A program made the translations under genes and the position numbers. Below, piece after piece: positions 1 through 7,462 of a stretch of DNA of 64,000 bases. This DNA comes from 66-474 sp040388785 (GTDB lineage Bacteria > Pseudomonadota > Gammaproteobacteria > Xanthomonadales > Rhodanobacteraceae): contig JAZKBD010000001.1 of assembly GCA_040388785.1 (NCBI GenBank), positions 30,497 to 94,496 of the forward strand. The letters are read 5' to 3'. Below the pieces are notes generated by a model. It saw only the letters and a list, made by a program, of their open reading frames with translations, did no database searches and had not been told where the DNA came from. How positions within the stretch are numbered: the stretch's first letter is position 1; each line of letters opens with the position of its first letter.

Positions 1-330
1 CTGATCGAGCGTTGTGCCAACGACGCCCCACTGCGGGCCGAACGGCACTGAGCTGATCGCGTGCACCGACTCCACGCCGGGAACGGACTGAAGGCCCGCG
101 AGCATCCGCGCATTCAGGTCGGCCGATCGCTTTGAATCGAAACCCGTAACCACGATCGCGCCCAAGGAGGTTTCATCCACGCCGCTGTCGAGGTTCATCG
201 CCGACAGATGATTGGCGATCAGGAACACGGCGTTGCACAGCACCGCGCAGGCCAGCGCGATTTCCATCGCGATCAGGAACGTGGCGAGTTTGTGCTTGCG
301 GAGTGCCGAAAGGATGGGGCGAATTTGCAT
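1..330 (-). CDS. ABC transporter permease B2 (MacB/FtsX type), N-terminal part
   Basis: This is the first 110 codons of a permease cut by the left edge of the window. The visible part begins MQIRPILSALRKHK, followed by a hydrophobic segment (LIAMEIALACAVLCNAVFLI) and the start of the periplasmic MacB-core-like domain. It is clearly homologous to the 420-aa permease at 1838-3100 (MTLHPILAALKKHK, then TLQIALTLAIVCNAVFII). The ATG at 330 is preferred over the in-frame ATG at 339 because GAGG sits nine bases before it, whereas GAGG abuts the other. It starts 11 bp after permease A2 stops, the same spacing as in the A1-B1 pair. Family knowledge: such permeases use ATP binding by a partner ATPase to drive export or mechanotransmission across the envelope. 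Confidence 0.85.
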   Translation of the reverse strand, partial: MQIRPILSALRKHKLATFLIAMEIALACAVLCNAVFLIANHLSAMNLDSGVDETSLGAIVVTGFDSKRSADLNARMLAGLQSVPGVESVHAISSVPFGPQWGVVGTTLDQ

Positions 331-341
331 GGCGGCCATCC

Positions 342-1667
342 TCACAAGGTCTTCAATTGCAACGCCGGCGCGATCCGGCTGGCGCGCAGGGCCGGCAGCG
401 CACCCGCGAGCAAGCTGACGACGACCGCCAGCACGAAGGTCACCGCAAACATCGACACGTCCATGTGCACCAGGTCGGAATACGGCGTCTGTTGACGGCG
501 TACCAGCCACAACCCGACCAGCGTCAACAGCCAACCCCCAACGCCGCCGATGAATCCGATCAAGCCCGCTTCGGTCAGGCATTGCGCAAACACCGAGCGG
601 CTCGACGCACCCAGTGCACGACGCACGCCGATCTCGCCCGCGCGGCGCAGGAATTTCGCCAGCAGCAAGCCCACCGTGTTGAACAGGCAGATCGCGAGGA
701 ACGCAAACGCCAGCCAGGTCTGCAACCGCACGTCCTTCGGAATCACCTGCACGTAATCCAGCCGTTGCATCAGGTCCAGCATGCGCGTATCGGTGTTGGC
801 GAAGCGGCCGAGCGCCTTTTGCTGCTCGGCGTAGTTCTTGATGAACGTCCGGTAATCCGCAACCTTGGCCGCTCTGTCCAGTTCCACCCACAACGCGACC
901 CACAGGCAAGGCGATCCTTGAAGATGGCCGGGAACCGCGGGTCCGCTGCCCCAGCAGGTGAACTGGAAGAAATTGCCGTCGTTGACTTCGAGCGCACTCT
1001 GGTACGGCATGAACACGTCTTCGGGCTTGGCGTAATAGCTCGTGTCATAGCCGTTGCCGGTGAAGCCGCCTTCCGCGGCGTAGAACAAGGGCGTGGGACG
1101 CCACGGCTTCAGCACGCCGACGATCCGCACGTCGCTGTCCTTCAGGCGAAGCGTCTTGCCCACGCTGTTCTTGCCGCCGAACAACTTGTCATTGAGATCG
1201 GACGAGATCACCGCGACGCGCGCATGACCCGTTTCATCCGCCGGCGTCCACGCGCTGCCGTACTCGAACGGCACCTCGAACATCGGAAAGAAATCCGAGG
1301 TGGTGGCCAGCAGGGTCAGCATCAGCGGCGGACGATCCGCTCCGGGCGCACTCACCTTCACAGGGCTTTGCACGATCAGCGCCTGGCGATCGGCGCGGTG
1401 CGCGCCCCACAGATCCAGCGCCGAGCGATCGTCCATCACTTCCAGCGGATGCCTCGGGCTGTACCAATCGGCCGGCGTGGGATCGACCTGCGGATAGAAA
1501 ATGTGCGCGCTCTTGCCCGGCAGCGGGTCGCCGGACAGCAGATGCATCACCGTCAGCGTGGTCATGCTGGCGCCGATGCCGATGGCGATCGCCAGCACCA
1601 TCAGTACCGTCAGCAGCTTGTTGCGCTTCAGGCTGCGGAGGGCGAGGTCGAGGTAGTACGCGAACAT
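342..1667 (-). CDS. ABC transporter permease A2 (MacB/FtsX type)
   Basis: A 441-residue permease. An N-terminal transmembrane helix follows MFAYYLDLALRSLKR. A large periplasmic MacB-core-like domain occupies about residues 45-300, and three transmembrane helices with the FtsX signature (FLRRAGEIGVRRALGASSR) lie at the C terminus, ending LRASRIAPALQLKTL. It is a paralogue of the permease at 3111-4427, with near-identical N terminus, length and C terminus. AGGAA lies eight bases before the ATG. It is the first gene of the second permease pair in the operon and is separated from the first pair by a palindromic repeat. It probably forms a heterodimer with B2 and uses the ATPase at 4977-5696, the only one nearby; this partnership is inferred from the operon. 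Confidence 0.9.
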   Translation of the reverse strand: MFAYYLDLALRSLKRNKLLTVLMVLAIAIGIGASMTTLTVMHLLSGDPLPGKSAHIFYPQVDPTPADWYSPRHPLEVMDDRSALDLWGAHRADRQALIVQSPVKVSAPGADRPPLMLTLLATTSDFFPMFEVPFEYGSAWTPADETGHARVAVISSDLNDKLFGGKNSVGKTLRLKDSDVRIVGVLKPWRPTPLFYAAEGGFTGNGYDTSYYAKPEDVFMPYQSALEVNDGNFFQFTCWGSGPAVPGHLQGSPCLWVALWVELDRAAKVADYRTFIKNYAEQQKALGRFANTDTRMLDLMQRLDYVQVIPKDVRLQTWLAFAFLAICLFNTVGLLLAKFLRRAGEIGVRRALGASSRSVFAQCLTEAGLIGFIGGVGGWLLTLVGLWLVRRQQTPYSDLVHMDVSMFAVTFVLAVVVSLLAGALPALRASRIAPALQLKTL

Positions 1668-1694
1668 GTTTCGTTTCCTGTTTGCATTGCGGCT

Positions 1695-1832
1695 CCCTCT
1701 CCCCCAAGCAGCTCCATCGCTTGGGGGAGAGGGTTGGGGGTGAAACCTCGCAACGCTCACGCATCGGCCTGCGCGGAGCCTAGCCCCCTCACCCTGCCCT
1801 CTCCCCCGAAGAAGAGCATTCGGGGGAGAGGG
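1695..1832. repeat. REP-like double-hairpin repeat, copy 1
   Basis: Two inverted repeats lie between permeases B1 and A2. The first has perfect 15-bp arms (CCCTCTCCCCCAAGC at 1695-1709 and its complement at 1719-1733). The second has 14-bp arms (CCCTCTCCCCCGAA at 1797-1810 and 1819-1832). The same arrangement, including CCCCCTCACCCTGCCCTCTC, recurs at 4449-4617. No open frame of interest lies here. Such paired G/C palindromes are typical of REP/BIME elements, which can stabilise or attenuate polycistronic mRNA; that role here is inferred. Confidence 0.75.
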
Positions 1833-1837
1833 TTCAA

Positions 1838-3100
1838 TCACACGCTCCGCGTCGCCTCCACAGGCGACACGCGCGAGGCGCGCCGCGCCGGCGCGAACAC
1901 CGCGCCCTGCCCCAGCAGCATCAGCACGACGATGCCGACCAGCACATACAGCAGCGACATCCGGTCCATCGCGAACTGCTTCATCATCCAGAGGTTCAAC
2001 CCGACCGCGAGGATCGCGCCCAGCACCACGCCGACGCCCGCGATCATCAGGTTCTCGGTCTGGAAGTAGCGCAGGATGTCGTTGCGGGTCGCGCCCAGCG
2101 CACGGCGGATGCCGATCTGCTTGCGCCGCTGGCCCACCCAGAAGCTGGTGAGGCCGACGATGCCGGCGGCCGTTACGCACAACAGGATCAGGCAGATCAC
2201 GCCCATCAGGATCGCCATCCCGCGATCGGCGCGATAGGCATGCACGCGGATGTCGGCGAACGAATGCACCGAGTTGTCGTCGAAGTCGCCGCCGGTTTCG
2301 ATGACGCGCATCGGATTGGATGCAAACAGCGCCTTGGGCGCCTCCTGCATCGCCGCTTGGAGGCGGCCGGGTTTGGCGCGCACCGCGTAACGCGCAAAGC
2401 CCGCGTCCAGCCGCGTGGGAATCAGCACCGAATTCCAGAACCAGTCGTTGGCCCAACTGTCCGGGCTGGGCACCTGCATCCGGGCGATGATGCCGATGAT
2501 GGTGCTGGGCGTATCGCGATCGACGTAGATGGTCTTGCCCAGCGCGTCGCCTTTCGGGAACAGCTTGTCGGCCAGCGCCTTGGTGACGATCACGATCGGC
2601 GGACGGTTGTGTCCGCGGAACCCCATGTGATTGACGTCGGCGCGCGTGAAGTTGCGGCCAGCGATCAACTTGAGCCCGAGCGCGGGAATCATCTCTTCGG
2701 TGCCGAAGTAGAACGCCGCATGCGCGGTGGAATTCTGCTGGCTCGGCTTCAGCCCGATGCCACCGCTCCACGTGCTGTCGAGCAGCGGCAAGGTGTTCAC
2801 GGCAATCGCCGACTGCACGTCCGGCAGGTTGCGCAGGGTGGCGACATCGGCCTGCTGCATCGAATCGAGTTTGTCGACGCTGCCCTGGTCGTCGCCATTG
2901 GGCGCGCCCACCCAGCTTTGCGTGATCAGGAACAGGTTGTTCTCGTCGATGCCGCTGGGGCGATCGATGCGATCGATGCGCTGGCCGATGATGAACACCG
3001 CGTTGCACACGATCGCAAGCGTCAGCGCGATCTGCAGCGTGATCAGGGTGACGCCGGCCTTGTGTTTTTTCAGCGCCGCGAGAATGGGGTGGAGTGTCAT
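1838..3100 (-). CDS. ABC transporter permease B1 (MacB/FtsX type)
   Basis: A 420-residue FtsX-type permease. An N-terminal transmembrane helix (about 15-40) is followed by a periplasmic core of about 230 residues. Three C-terminal helices contain the family motif RRKQIGIRRALGATRNDIL. It starts 10 bp after the stop of A1 (3111-4427), which implies translation from one mRNA. It is the full-length counterpart of the truncated B2 at the window edge. A and B permeases differ in sequence, so each pair is probably a heterodimer. The substrate is not evident. Known relatives include MacB (macrolide or peptide export) and LolCE-like systems. Confidence 0.9.
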   Translation of the reverse strand: MTLHPILAALKKHKAGVTLITLQIALTLAIVCNAVFIIGQRIDRIDRPSGIDENNLFLITQSWVGAPNGDDQGSVDKLDSMQQADVATLRNLPDVQSAIAVNTLPLLDSTWSGGIGLKPSQQNSTAHAAFYFGTEEMIPALGLKLIAGRNFTRADVNHMGFRGHNRPPIVIVTKALADKLFPKGDALGKTIYVDRDTPSTIIGIIARMQVPSPDSWANDWFWNSVLIPTRLDAGFARYAVRAKPGRLQAAMQEAPKALFASNPMRVIETGGDFDDNSVHSFADIRVHAYRADRGMAILMGVICLILLCVTAAGIVGLTSFWVGQRRKQIGIRRALGATRNDILRYFQTENLMIAGVGVVLGAILAVGLNLWMMKQFAMDRMSLLYVLVGIVVLMLLGQGAVFAPARRASRVSPVEATRSV

Positions 3101-3110
3101 CGCGCGATCC

Positions 3111-4427
3111 TCAATTCGATTTCAACTGCCACGCGGGCTGCACCGATGCCGCGCGCAGGGTGGGATACAAGCCGGCCAGCATGGTCGCCACGATCGCCAC
3201 AACCAGTGTGGTGATGAACAGCGACACGTCCACGCGTGCGAGTGCGGCGATGTCGCGCGGCAGCACCCAGCCGACGCCCGCGATGCCGACGAGGGTAAGC
3301 AGCAGCCCGAGCACGCCGCCGGCCAGTCCCACCATTCCGGCCTCGACCAGGAACTGCGTGTAGATTTCGCGGCGCGATGCGCCCAGCGCGCGGCGCACGC
3401 CGATCTCGCTTGAGCGGCGCAGGAATTTCGCCAGCAGCAGGCCCGCGGTGTTGACCAGGCACACCAGCAGCAGGCCCAACGCCACGTACAGCGAGATCCG
3501 CGTGTCGGGTGGCACCACGTGTTCGTGGTCGAGCCATGCCATCAGGCCGTGCAGGCGCACGTTGGGCGCCCAGCCCGGATGGTGTTCGCGCGCGAATCCT
3601 TCGAGGTAATCCTTGAAGCGCTGCGCATCCGCGGGGCTGTCGAGCTGCGCCATGTATTCGTTCCAGATGCAGCTGGAATGCTGCAGGCCGACGAACCCGG
3701 TTTCCTTGGGCGACTCGAAGCAATTGGTGTTGCCGTCGTTGGACATGCCCGCGGCGATCGCGGTGTTGAACGGCAGCAGCACGCCCTCGTCCTGCTGCAG
3801 GAAACCGCCGGTGTTGACGACGTCGTAGAAGCGCGGCTGCGGATTCCATTCGTCCATCACGCCGACCACCCGGTAGTCGCGGCCGTCGATGTTGATTGTC
3901 TTGCCCACGCTGTCGCCGCCGCCGAAGACCTTGCGATTGATCTTGCTGCTGATCACGGCCACCTGCGCGCGATGCTCGTCGTCCGCCGCGCTCCAGCCGC
4001 TGCCGTACTTGAACGGCACGTCGACCATCGGAAAGAACTCACTGAATACCGCATGCCCCATGGTGTTGAGCGGATGCTCGCCGGGCACGACGGGGATCAC
4101 CGATGGCGAGATCATGTACATCGCCGATTGCAGCCTGGCGCGATGATCGCGCATGAGCCCGACCGCATCACCGTAGGTCAGCGCATCCGGCGGGCCCTTG
4201 TCGGGATCGGGATTGTCCTTCTGCACCGCCGGTCCCCACGCATCGATCTGCGGCACGTACAGTTTCGACGACTTCCACGGAATCGGATCGCCCGATACAG
4301 CGCGGAACACCGACCATGTCGTCATCGACGCGGCCACGCCGAAGCCGATGGTGAGGATCATCAATCCGGTGAGCGCCTTGTGGCGCTTCAGGCTGCGCAG
4401 CGCGAGATCGAGGTAATAGGCGAACAT
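3111..4427 (-). CDS. ABC transporter permease A1 (MacB/FtsX type)
   Basis: A 438-residue permease of the same subfamily as A2. It starts MFAYYLDLALRSLKR, has a large extracytoplasmic domain, and ends with three helices around FLRRSSEIGVRRALGASRR. The ATG at 4427 is chosen over a GTG at 4436 because GGAG precedes it by eight bases and because it matches the start of the paralogue A2. It is the first permease after the 100-aa exported protein, with the second copy of the REP-like repeat between them. Its pairing with B1 and duplication as A2-B2 indicate a tandem duplication of a two-gene unit followed by divergence. Confidence 0.9.
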   Translation of the reverse strand: MFAYYLDLALRSLKRHKALTGLMILTIGFGVAASMTTWSVFRAVSGDPIPWKSSKLYVPQIDAWGPAVQKDNPDPDKGPPDALTYGDAVGLMRDHRARLQSAMYMISPSVIPVVPGEHPLNTMGHAVFSEFFPMVDVPFKYGSGWSAADDEHRAQVAVISSKINRKVFGGGDSVGKTINIDGRDYRVVGVMDEWNPQPRFYDVVNTGGFLQQDEGVLLPFNTAIAAGMSNDGNTNCFESPKETGFVGLQHSSCIWNEYMAQLDSPADAQRFKDYLEGFAREHHPGWAPNVRLHGLMAWLDHEHVVPPDTRISLYVALGLLLVCLVNTAGLLLAKFLRRSSEIGVRRALGASRREIYTQFLVEAGMVGLAGGVLGLLLTLVGIAGVGWVLPRDIAALARVDVSLFITTLVVAIVATMLAGLYPTLRAASVQPAWQLKSN

Positions 4428-4448
4428 TTCATTCACTCCGATTTGGGT

Positions 4449-4617
4449 CCCTCTCCCTCAAGGCAGCTTCATCGCCTTGGGGGTGAGGCGGCCGTAGGCC
4501 GAGCGCGCAGCGCTGGGTGAGGGGGCCGAGCACGCGAACTGCGAACCCACTCGTTGCGTGCAGCGCCTGCCCCCTCACCCTGCCCTCTCCCCCGAGCAGA
4601 GCGTTCGGGGGAGAGGG
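4449..4617. repeat. REP-like double-hairpin repeat, copy 2
   Basis: This is the counterpart of the repeat at 1695-1832. A first, imperfect hairpin has arms at 4449-4464 and 4474-4488. A second has 13-bp arms (CCCTCTCCCCCGA at 4583-4595 and its complement at 4605-4617). It occupies the equivalent place, immediately upstream of an A-type permease. The duplication of the permease pair therefore probably carried the repeat with it, or the repeats mediated the duplication. Confidence 0.7.
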
Positions 4618-4628
4618 TTCAAAACCCG

Positions 4629-4931
4629 TCAGCCGCTCACCGTCGCGTCGCATTGCGATGCGAACGAGTAATACGGCATCACGAGGCAGGCGGTGGCACC
4701 GCCGCCAAGGCCGGCGCGCGCGGACCGCGAGGTTCCGGGTGCCGCGTGCAACTGGCGCACCTGGTCCGCGCTCGGGTGCACATTGATGACCGGCAAGGTG
4801 ACGACCGTCGGCATCCGCGCGGATGCAGCGGCGGCGCTCGCGACCGCGGCTGAACTCCACGCGTGGAACCAGGCGAGCACCGCGCAGTTGATGGCGATGG
4901 CGGCGGCGATGGCGATGAGTTTGCGGATCAT
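4629..4931 (-). CDS. small exported protein of ABC export operon (unrecognised)
   Basis: A 100-residue protein of unknown family. A single hydrophobic N-terminal segment (IRKLIAIAAAIAINCAVLAW) followed by an alanine-rich stretch looks like a signal peptide or membrane anchor. The exported part carries PTVVTLPVINVHPSADQV, then a Gly/Ala-rich run (GLGGGA) and two cysteines 14 residues apart (ACLVMPYYSFASQC) that could form a disulfide. GAGG stands nine bases before the ATG. It lies between the ATPase and the first permease gene, 45 bp after the ATPase stop. The position suggests an accessory subunit or a small protein substrate of the exporter; neither is demonstrated. Confidence 0.7.
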   Translation of the reverse strand: MIRKLIAIAAAIAINCAVLAWFHAWSSAAVASAAAASARMPTVVTLPVINVHPSADQVRQLHAAPGTSRSARAGLGGGATACLVMPYYSFASQCDATVSG

Positions 4932-4976
4932 GGTGGCAGTCCTCGAAGTGCGGTGGTCCCGTCCCCCTCGAAAGTT

Positions 4977-5696
4977 TCATGCGTTGACGTGTGCCCCGGC
5001 GCGATCGCGCGCGTGGAAGCGCGGTTCCTCGGCGATGTCCACGGCTTGGCCATCGATCACGTGCACGCTGCGTTGCGCGCGCGTGGCGAGTTCCGGGTCG
5101 TGGGTGACCATCACGATGGTCGCGCCCTCGCGATGGATCTCTTCAAGCAGTTCCATCACGCTGCGCGCCATCTGCGTATCCAGGTTGCCGGTCGGTTCGT
5201 CCGCCAGCAGCAGCCGCGGCGAACCGGCGAGTGCACGTGCGATCGCGACGCGCTGCTGCTGGCCGCCCGACAGTTCGGCGGGGTAATGCTTCATGCGCGA
5301 CGCCAGGCCGACGCGTTCCAGCGCGTCCTGGATGCGCTGCTGGCGCTCGGCGGATTTCATGCCGCGGTAGCGCAGCGGCACTTCCACGTTGTCGTGCACG
5401 TTGAGGTCGGGGATCAGGTTGAAACTCTGGAACACGAAGCCGATCTTCTCGTTGCGGATCTTCGAGCGCGCGTTGTCGCCGAGATTGCTGACGTCGACGC
5501 CGTCCAGCAGGTATTCGCCGCCGGTGAAACTTTCCAAAAGGCCCGCGATGGTGAGGAAGGTGGTCTTGCCGGAGCCCGATGGTCCCATCACCGCGACGAA
5601 TTCGCCTTCCTTCACGTCGATGTTGAAGTCGCGCAGCGCGTAGGTTTCCACCACTTCGGTGCGGTAGACCTTGGACAGGTGGGTCATCTTTAACAT
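4977..5696 (-). CDS. ABC transporter ATP-binding protein (MacB/LolD type)
   Basis: A 239-residue stand-alone nucleotide-binding domain. It has Walker A GPSGSGKT (about 38-45), the Q-loop, signature LSGGQQQR, Walker B LLLADEPTG followed by NLDT, and the H-loop VMVTHD. All catalytic positions appear intact. The LolD/MacB-type length and the neighbouring FtsX-type permeases place it as the motor of this exporter. AAGGAA precedes the ATG by eight bases. It lies 118 bp downstream of the adaptor gene and would serve both permease pairs, because no second ATPase is visible on this side. Confidence 0.93.
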   Translation of the reverse strand: MLKMTHLSKVYRTEVVETYALRDFNIDVKEGEFVAVMGPSGSGKTTFLTIAGLLESFTGGEYLLDGVDVSNLGDNARSKIRNEKIGFVFQSFNLIPDLNVHDNVEVPLRYRGMKSAERQQRIQDALERVGLASRMKHYPAELSGGQQQRVAIARALAGSPRLLLADEPTGNLDTQMARSVMELLEEIHREGATIVMVTHDPELATRAQRSVHVIDGQAVDIAEEPRFHARDRAGAHVNA

Positions 5697-5745
5697 GGTG
5701 GTTTCCTTCGTTGCGGGGGTGATGTGTGGATGGATCGATGTGGAA

Positions 5746-5812
5746 GCAGGGAGCGAAGAACGAATCCGAGCTGGTTCAAACCGCGGTTCCGTTCCCTCGC
5801 TCCGCTCCCTGC
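5746..5812. repeat. intercistronic inverted repeat between adaptor and ATPase genes
   Basis: Ten-base arms GCAGGGAGCG (5746-5755) and CGCTCCCTGC (5803-5812) flank a 47-nt loop in the 118-bp gap between the adaptor stop and the ATPase start. It may be an mRNA-stabilising or attenuating stem. No T-run follows on the minus strand, so it is not a classical terminator. Confidence 0.45.
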
Positions 5813-5814
5813 AA

Positions 5815-7089
5815 TCAGTTGCTGATGGCGACTTTCGCCGCGCCGTTGAAGTTGCTGGTACCTGAAATCACGATCTTTTCGCCTTCCTTCAGGCCCTGCA
5901 GGATCTCGACCTTGTCGATCGAGCTGGGGCCCAGCGTCACCGGCGTCTTGTAGGCAATGTCGTCGCGCACGACGTAGGCGTAGCGGCCACCGGATTCGTC
6001 GACGAACGAACCGCGCGCGACGGTCAGGACGTTGTCGCGCTTGTCGAGCACGATGCGCACCGACAGGCGCTGGTTCTGGCGCAGTTCGCTGGGCTTCTTG
6101 CCTTCGAAGCGCACCCGCGCCACCACTTCGCCATTCACGACTTCCGGCGAGATCGTGCTGACCGCGCCTTTCCAGTCGTTGCCGTTGCCGCTGATCACGG
6201 CAGGCATCGCCGGCGCGAGGTCGCGCGCGAAACTTTCCGGCACGCTCACCTGCACTTCCAGCGCCGACAGGTCGACCACCGTCAGCAGCTTGGCGTCCTT
6301 GGGCACCGTCGCGGTCTGCGCGATGAACAACTGGCCGACCTGGCCGTTCACCGGCGAGCGCACGTTCAACTCTTCCACCTGGCGTTGCAAATCCGCGACC
6401 AGCAGCTTCTGGCGTTCGTAGGCAAGTTTCTTGGCCTGGACCTCCAGCGTGAGGCTGGAATCGTCCATGCCGAGGTTGGCCTTGGCGTGGCTCAACTGGA
6501 TCTGCGCTTTTTGCAGCGCGTCGCGGTGGCGATCGACGTCGAGCTGCGATACCGCGCCCTTGTCGTAGGCCTCCTGGTAACGCTTCAGGTCGCGCGCGGC
6601 GCTCTGCTGGTCGATGTTGGCGTTGTCATAGGCCTCCTGCAGCTTCGAGCGCTGCTGGTCGGCATCGACCTTGGCCTGCTGGTACGCGACCTGCATCGCG
6701 TCTTCGTTGTTTTCTTCCTGCGCGAGCTTGTTGGTCAGCTCGGGACTCGCGATCACCGCCAGCACCTGGCCCTTGGCCACCTTGTCGCCGGCATGCACCT
6801 GCAGCACCACCGCGCCCGCGGCATTGGCATACAGCGTCGGACTGACCGCCGCGACCACGCGACCGTCGGCGGCGATGTCGCGCACGAACGGCCCGCGCTC
6901 CACGCTGGCGATCTGCAGCCGCGACGCGCTCACCGACGAACCTGCGGAGAACAGGCGCAGCGCGCCCGGCACCAGCCATATCAGCAAGACCAGCACCACC
7001 ACGCCGATGGCGGCGAAGATGCCCAGCTTCTTCTTGTTGACGCGCTTCTCGATGATGCGGTCTTGTGCGGAGGTGTCGCGAATGCTCAT
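5815..7089 (-). CDS. periplasmic adaptor subunit (MacA/HlyD family)
   Basis: A 424-residue membrane-fusion protein. A cytoplasmic N terminus is followed by one transmembrane helix (about 21-42, IFAAIGVVVLVLLIWLVPG). Next come a biotinyl-lipoyl half (VVLQVHAGDKVAKGQVLAVI), a long alpha-helical hairpin of about 100 residues, the second lipoyl half (VRSPVNGQVGQLF), and beta-barrel and membrane-proximal domains ending NFNGAAKVAISN. GGAGA lies seven bases before the ATG. It is the first gene of the operon and is preceded by a sigma-54 promoter. It would connect the inner-membrane permeases to an outer-membrane channel. No TolC-like gene is in the window. Confidence 0.92.
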   Translation of the reverse strand: MSIRDTSAQDRIIEKRVNKKKLGIFAAIGVVVLVLLIWLVPGALRLFSAGSSVSASRLQIASVERGPFVRDIAADGRVVAAVSPTLYANAAGAVVLQVHAGDKVAKGQVLAVIASPELTNKLAQEENNEDAMQVAYQQAKVDADQQRSKLQEAYDNANIDQQSAARDLKRYQEAYDKGAVSQLDVDRHRDALQKAQIQLSHAKANLGMDDSSLTLEVQAKKLAYERQKLLVADLQRQVEELNVRSPVNGQVGQLFIAQTATVPKDAKLLTVVDLSALEVQVSVPESFARDLAPAMPAVISGNGNDWKGAVSTISPEVVNGEVVARVRFEGKKPSELRQNQRLSVRIVLDKRDNVLTVARGSFVDESGGRYAYVVRDDIAYKTPVTLGPSSIDKVEILQGLKEGEKIVISGTSNFNGAAKVAISN

Positions 7090-7131
7090 GCAAGGTCTCC
7101 GGCCGCCACAACGCGGCCACAGTCCTCTTTG

Positions 7132-7147
7132 AGCAAGTCCGGTGCCA
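7132..7147 (-). promoter_or_regulatory. sigma-54 (RpoN) promoter of the ABC export operon
   Basis: The minus strand reads TTGGCACCGGACTTGCT (one base beyond this interval at the 5' side). It differs from the -24/-12 consensus YTGGCACGRNNNTTGCW at one position. The invariant GG (7145-7146) and GC (7133-7134) have the required ten-base spacing. Transcription would start near 7121, giving a leader of about 30 nt before the adaptor ATG at 7089. A palindromic site for an activator lies about 65 bp further upstream. Confidence 0.75.
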
Positions 7148-7210
7148 AGCGGAACCCGGCGTCAACGCGTTCGCATTCAAGCACTTGCCAAGGCGCAGCG
7201 CGCGGAAAAG

Positions 7211-7235
7211 GTGTCCGCGGACAGACCGCGGACAC
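7211..7235. promoter_or_regulatory. palindromic upstream activator site (putative)
   Basis: Perfect 10-bp arms GTGTCCGCGG and CCGCGGACAC are separated by ACAGA. The left part also contains the self-complementary 12-mer TGTCCGCGGACA (7212-7223). A further half-site (GGCGGACA) occurs near 7252-7259. The location, about 90-115 bp upstream of the predicted start site, is where sigma-54 enhancer-binding proteins bind. The cognate regulator is not in the window. Confidence 0.55.
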
Positions 7236-7396
7236 TCCGCAATGCGGCGGTGGCGGACAAACCCTCGATGCCCTGCACGCCGCCGCCGGTATCGCATGAT
7301 GCGATGCCGCGCGTTGAACACCATTCAACACCGCGTCGCGAAACTTTCATGACGCCGTGCGCGTCGCCGCGAGATCACTCGAACTAGAATGTCGTC

Positions 7397-7417
7397 ACGC
7401 CTCCCTCGCGGAGGCGT
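7397..7417 (+). terminator. hairpin with T-rich tail upstream of the EamA gene
   Basis: ACGCCTCC (7397-7404) pairs with GGAGGCGT (7410-7417) across a five-base loop, followed on the plus strand by CTTCGTTTTCTT. It lies 45 bp before the next start codon. It could end a short leader transcript or act as an attenuator; no leader peptide was recognised. Confidence 0.4.
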
Positions 7418-7462
7418 CTTCGTTTTCTTCTGCGCTGCATGCGGCGCAACGGTTGATCCGCC

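Noticed and set aside
303..2069. Long plus-strand open frame of 588 codons opposite the first permeases
   Set aside because: Its product is Arg/His/Gln-rich without any domain pattern, and the minus strand encodes clear transporter proteins; it is the mirror of high-GC codon use.
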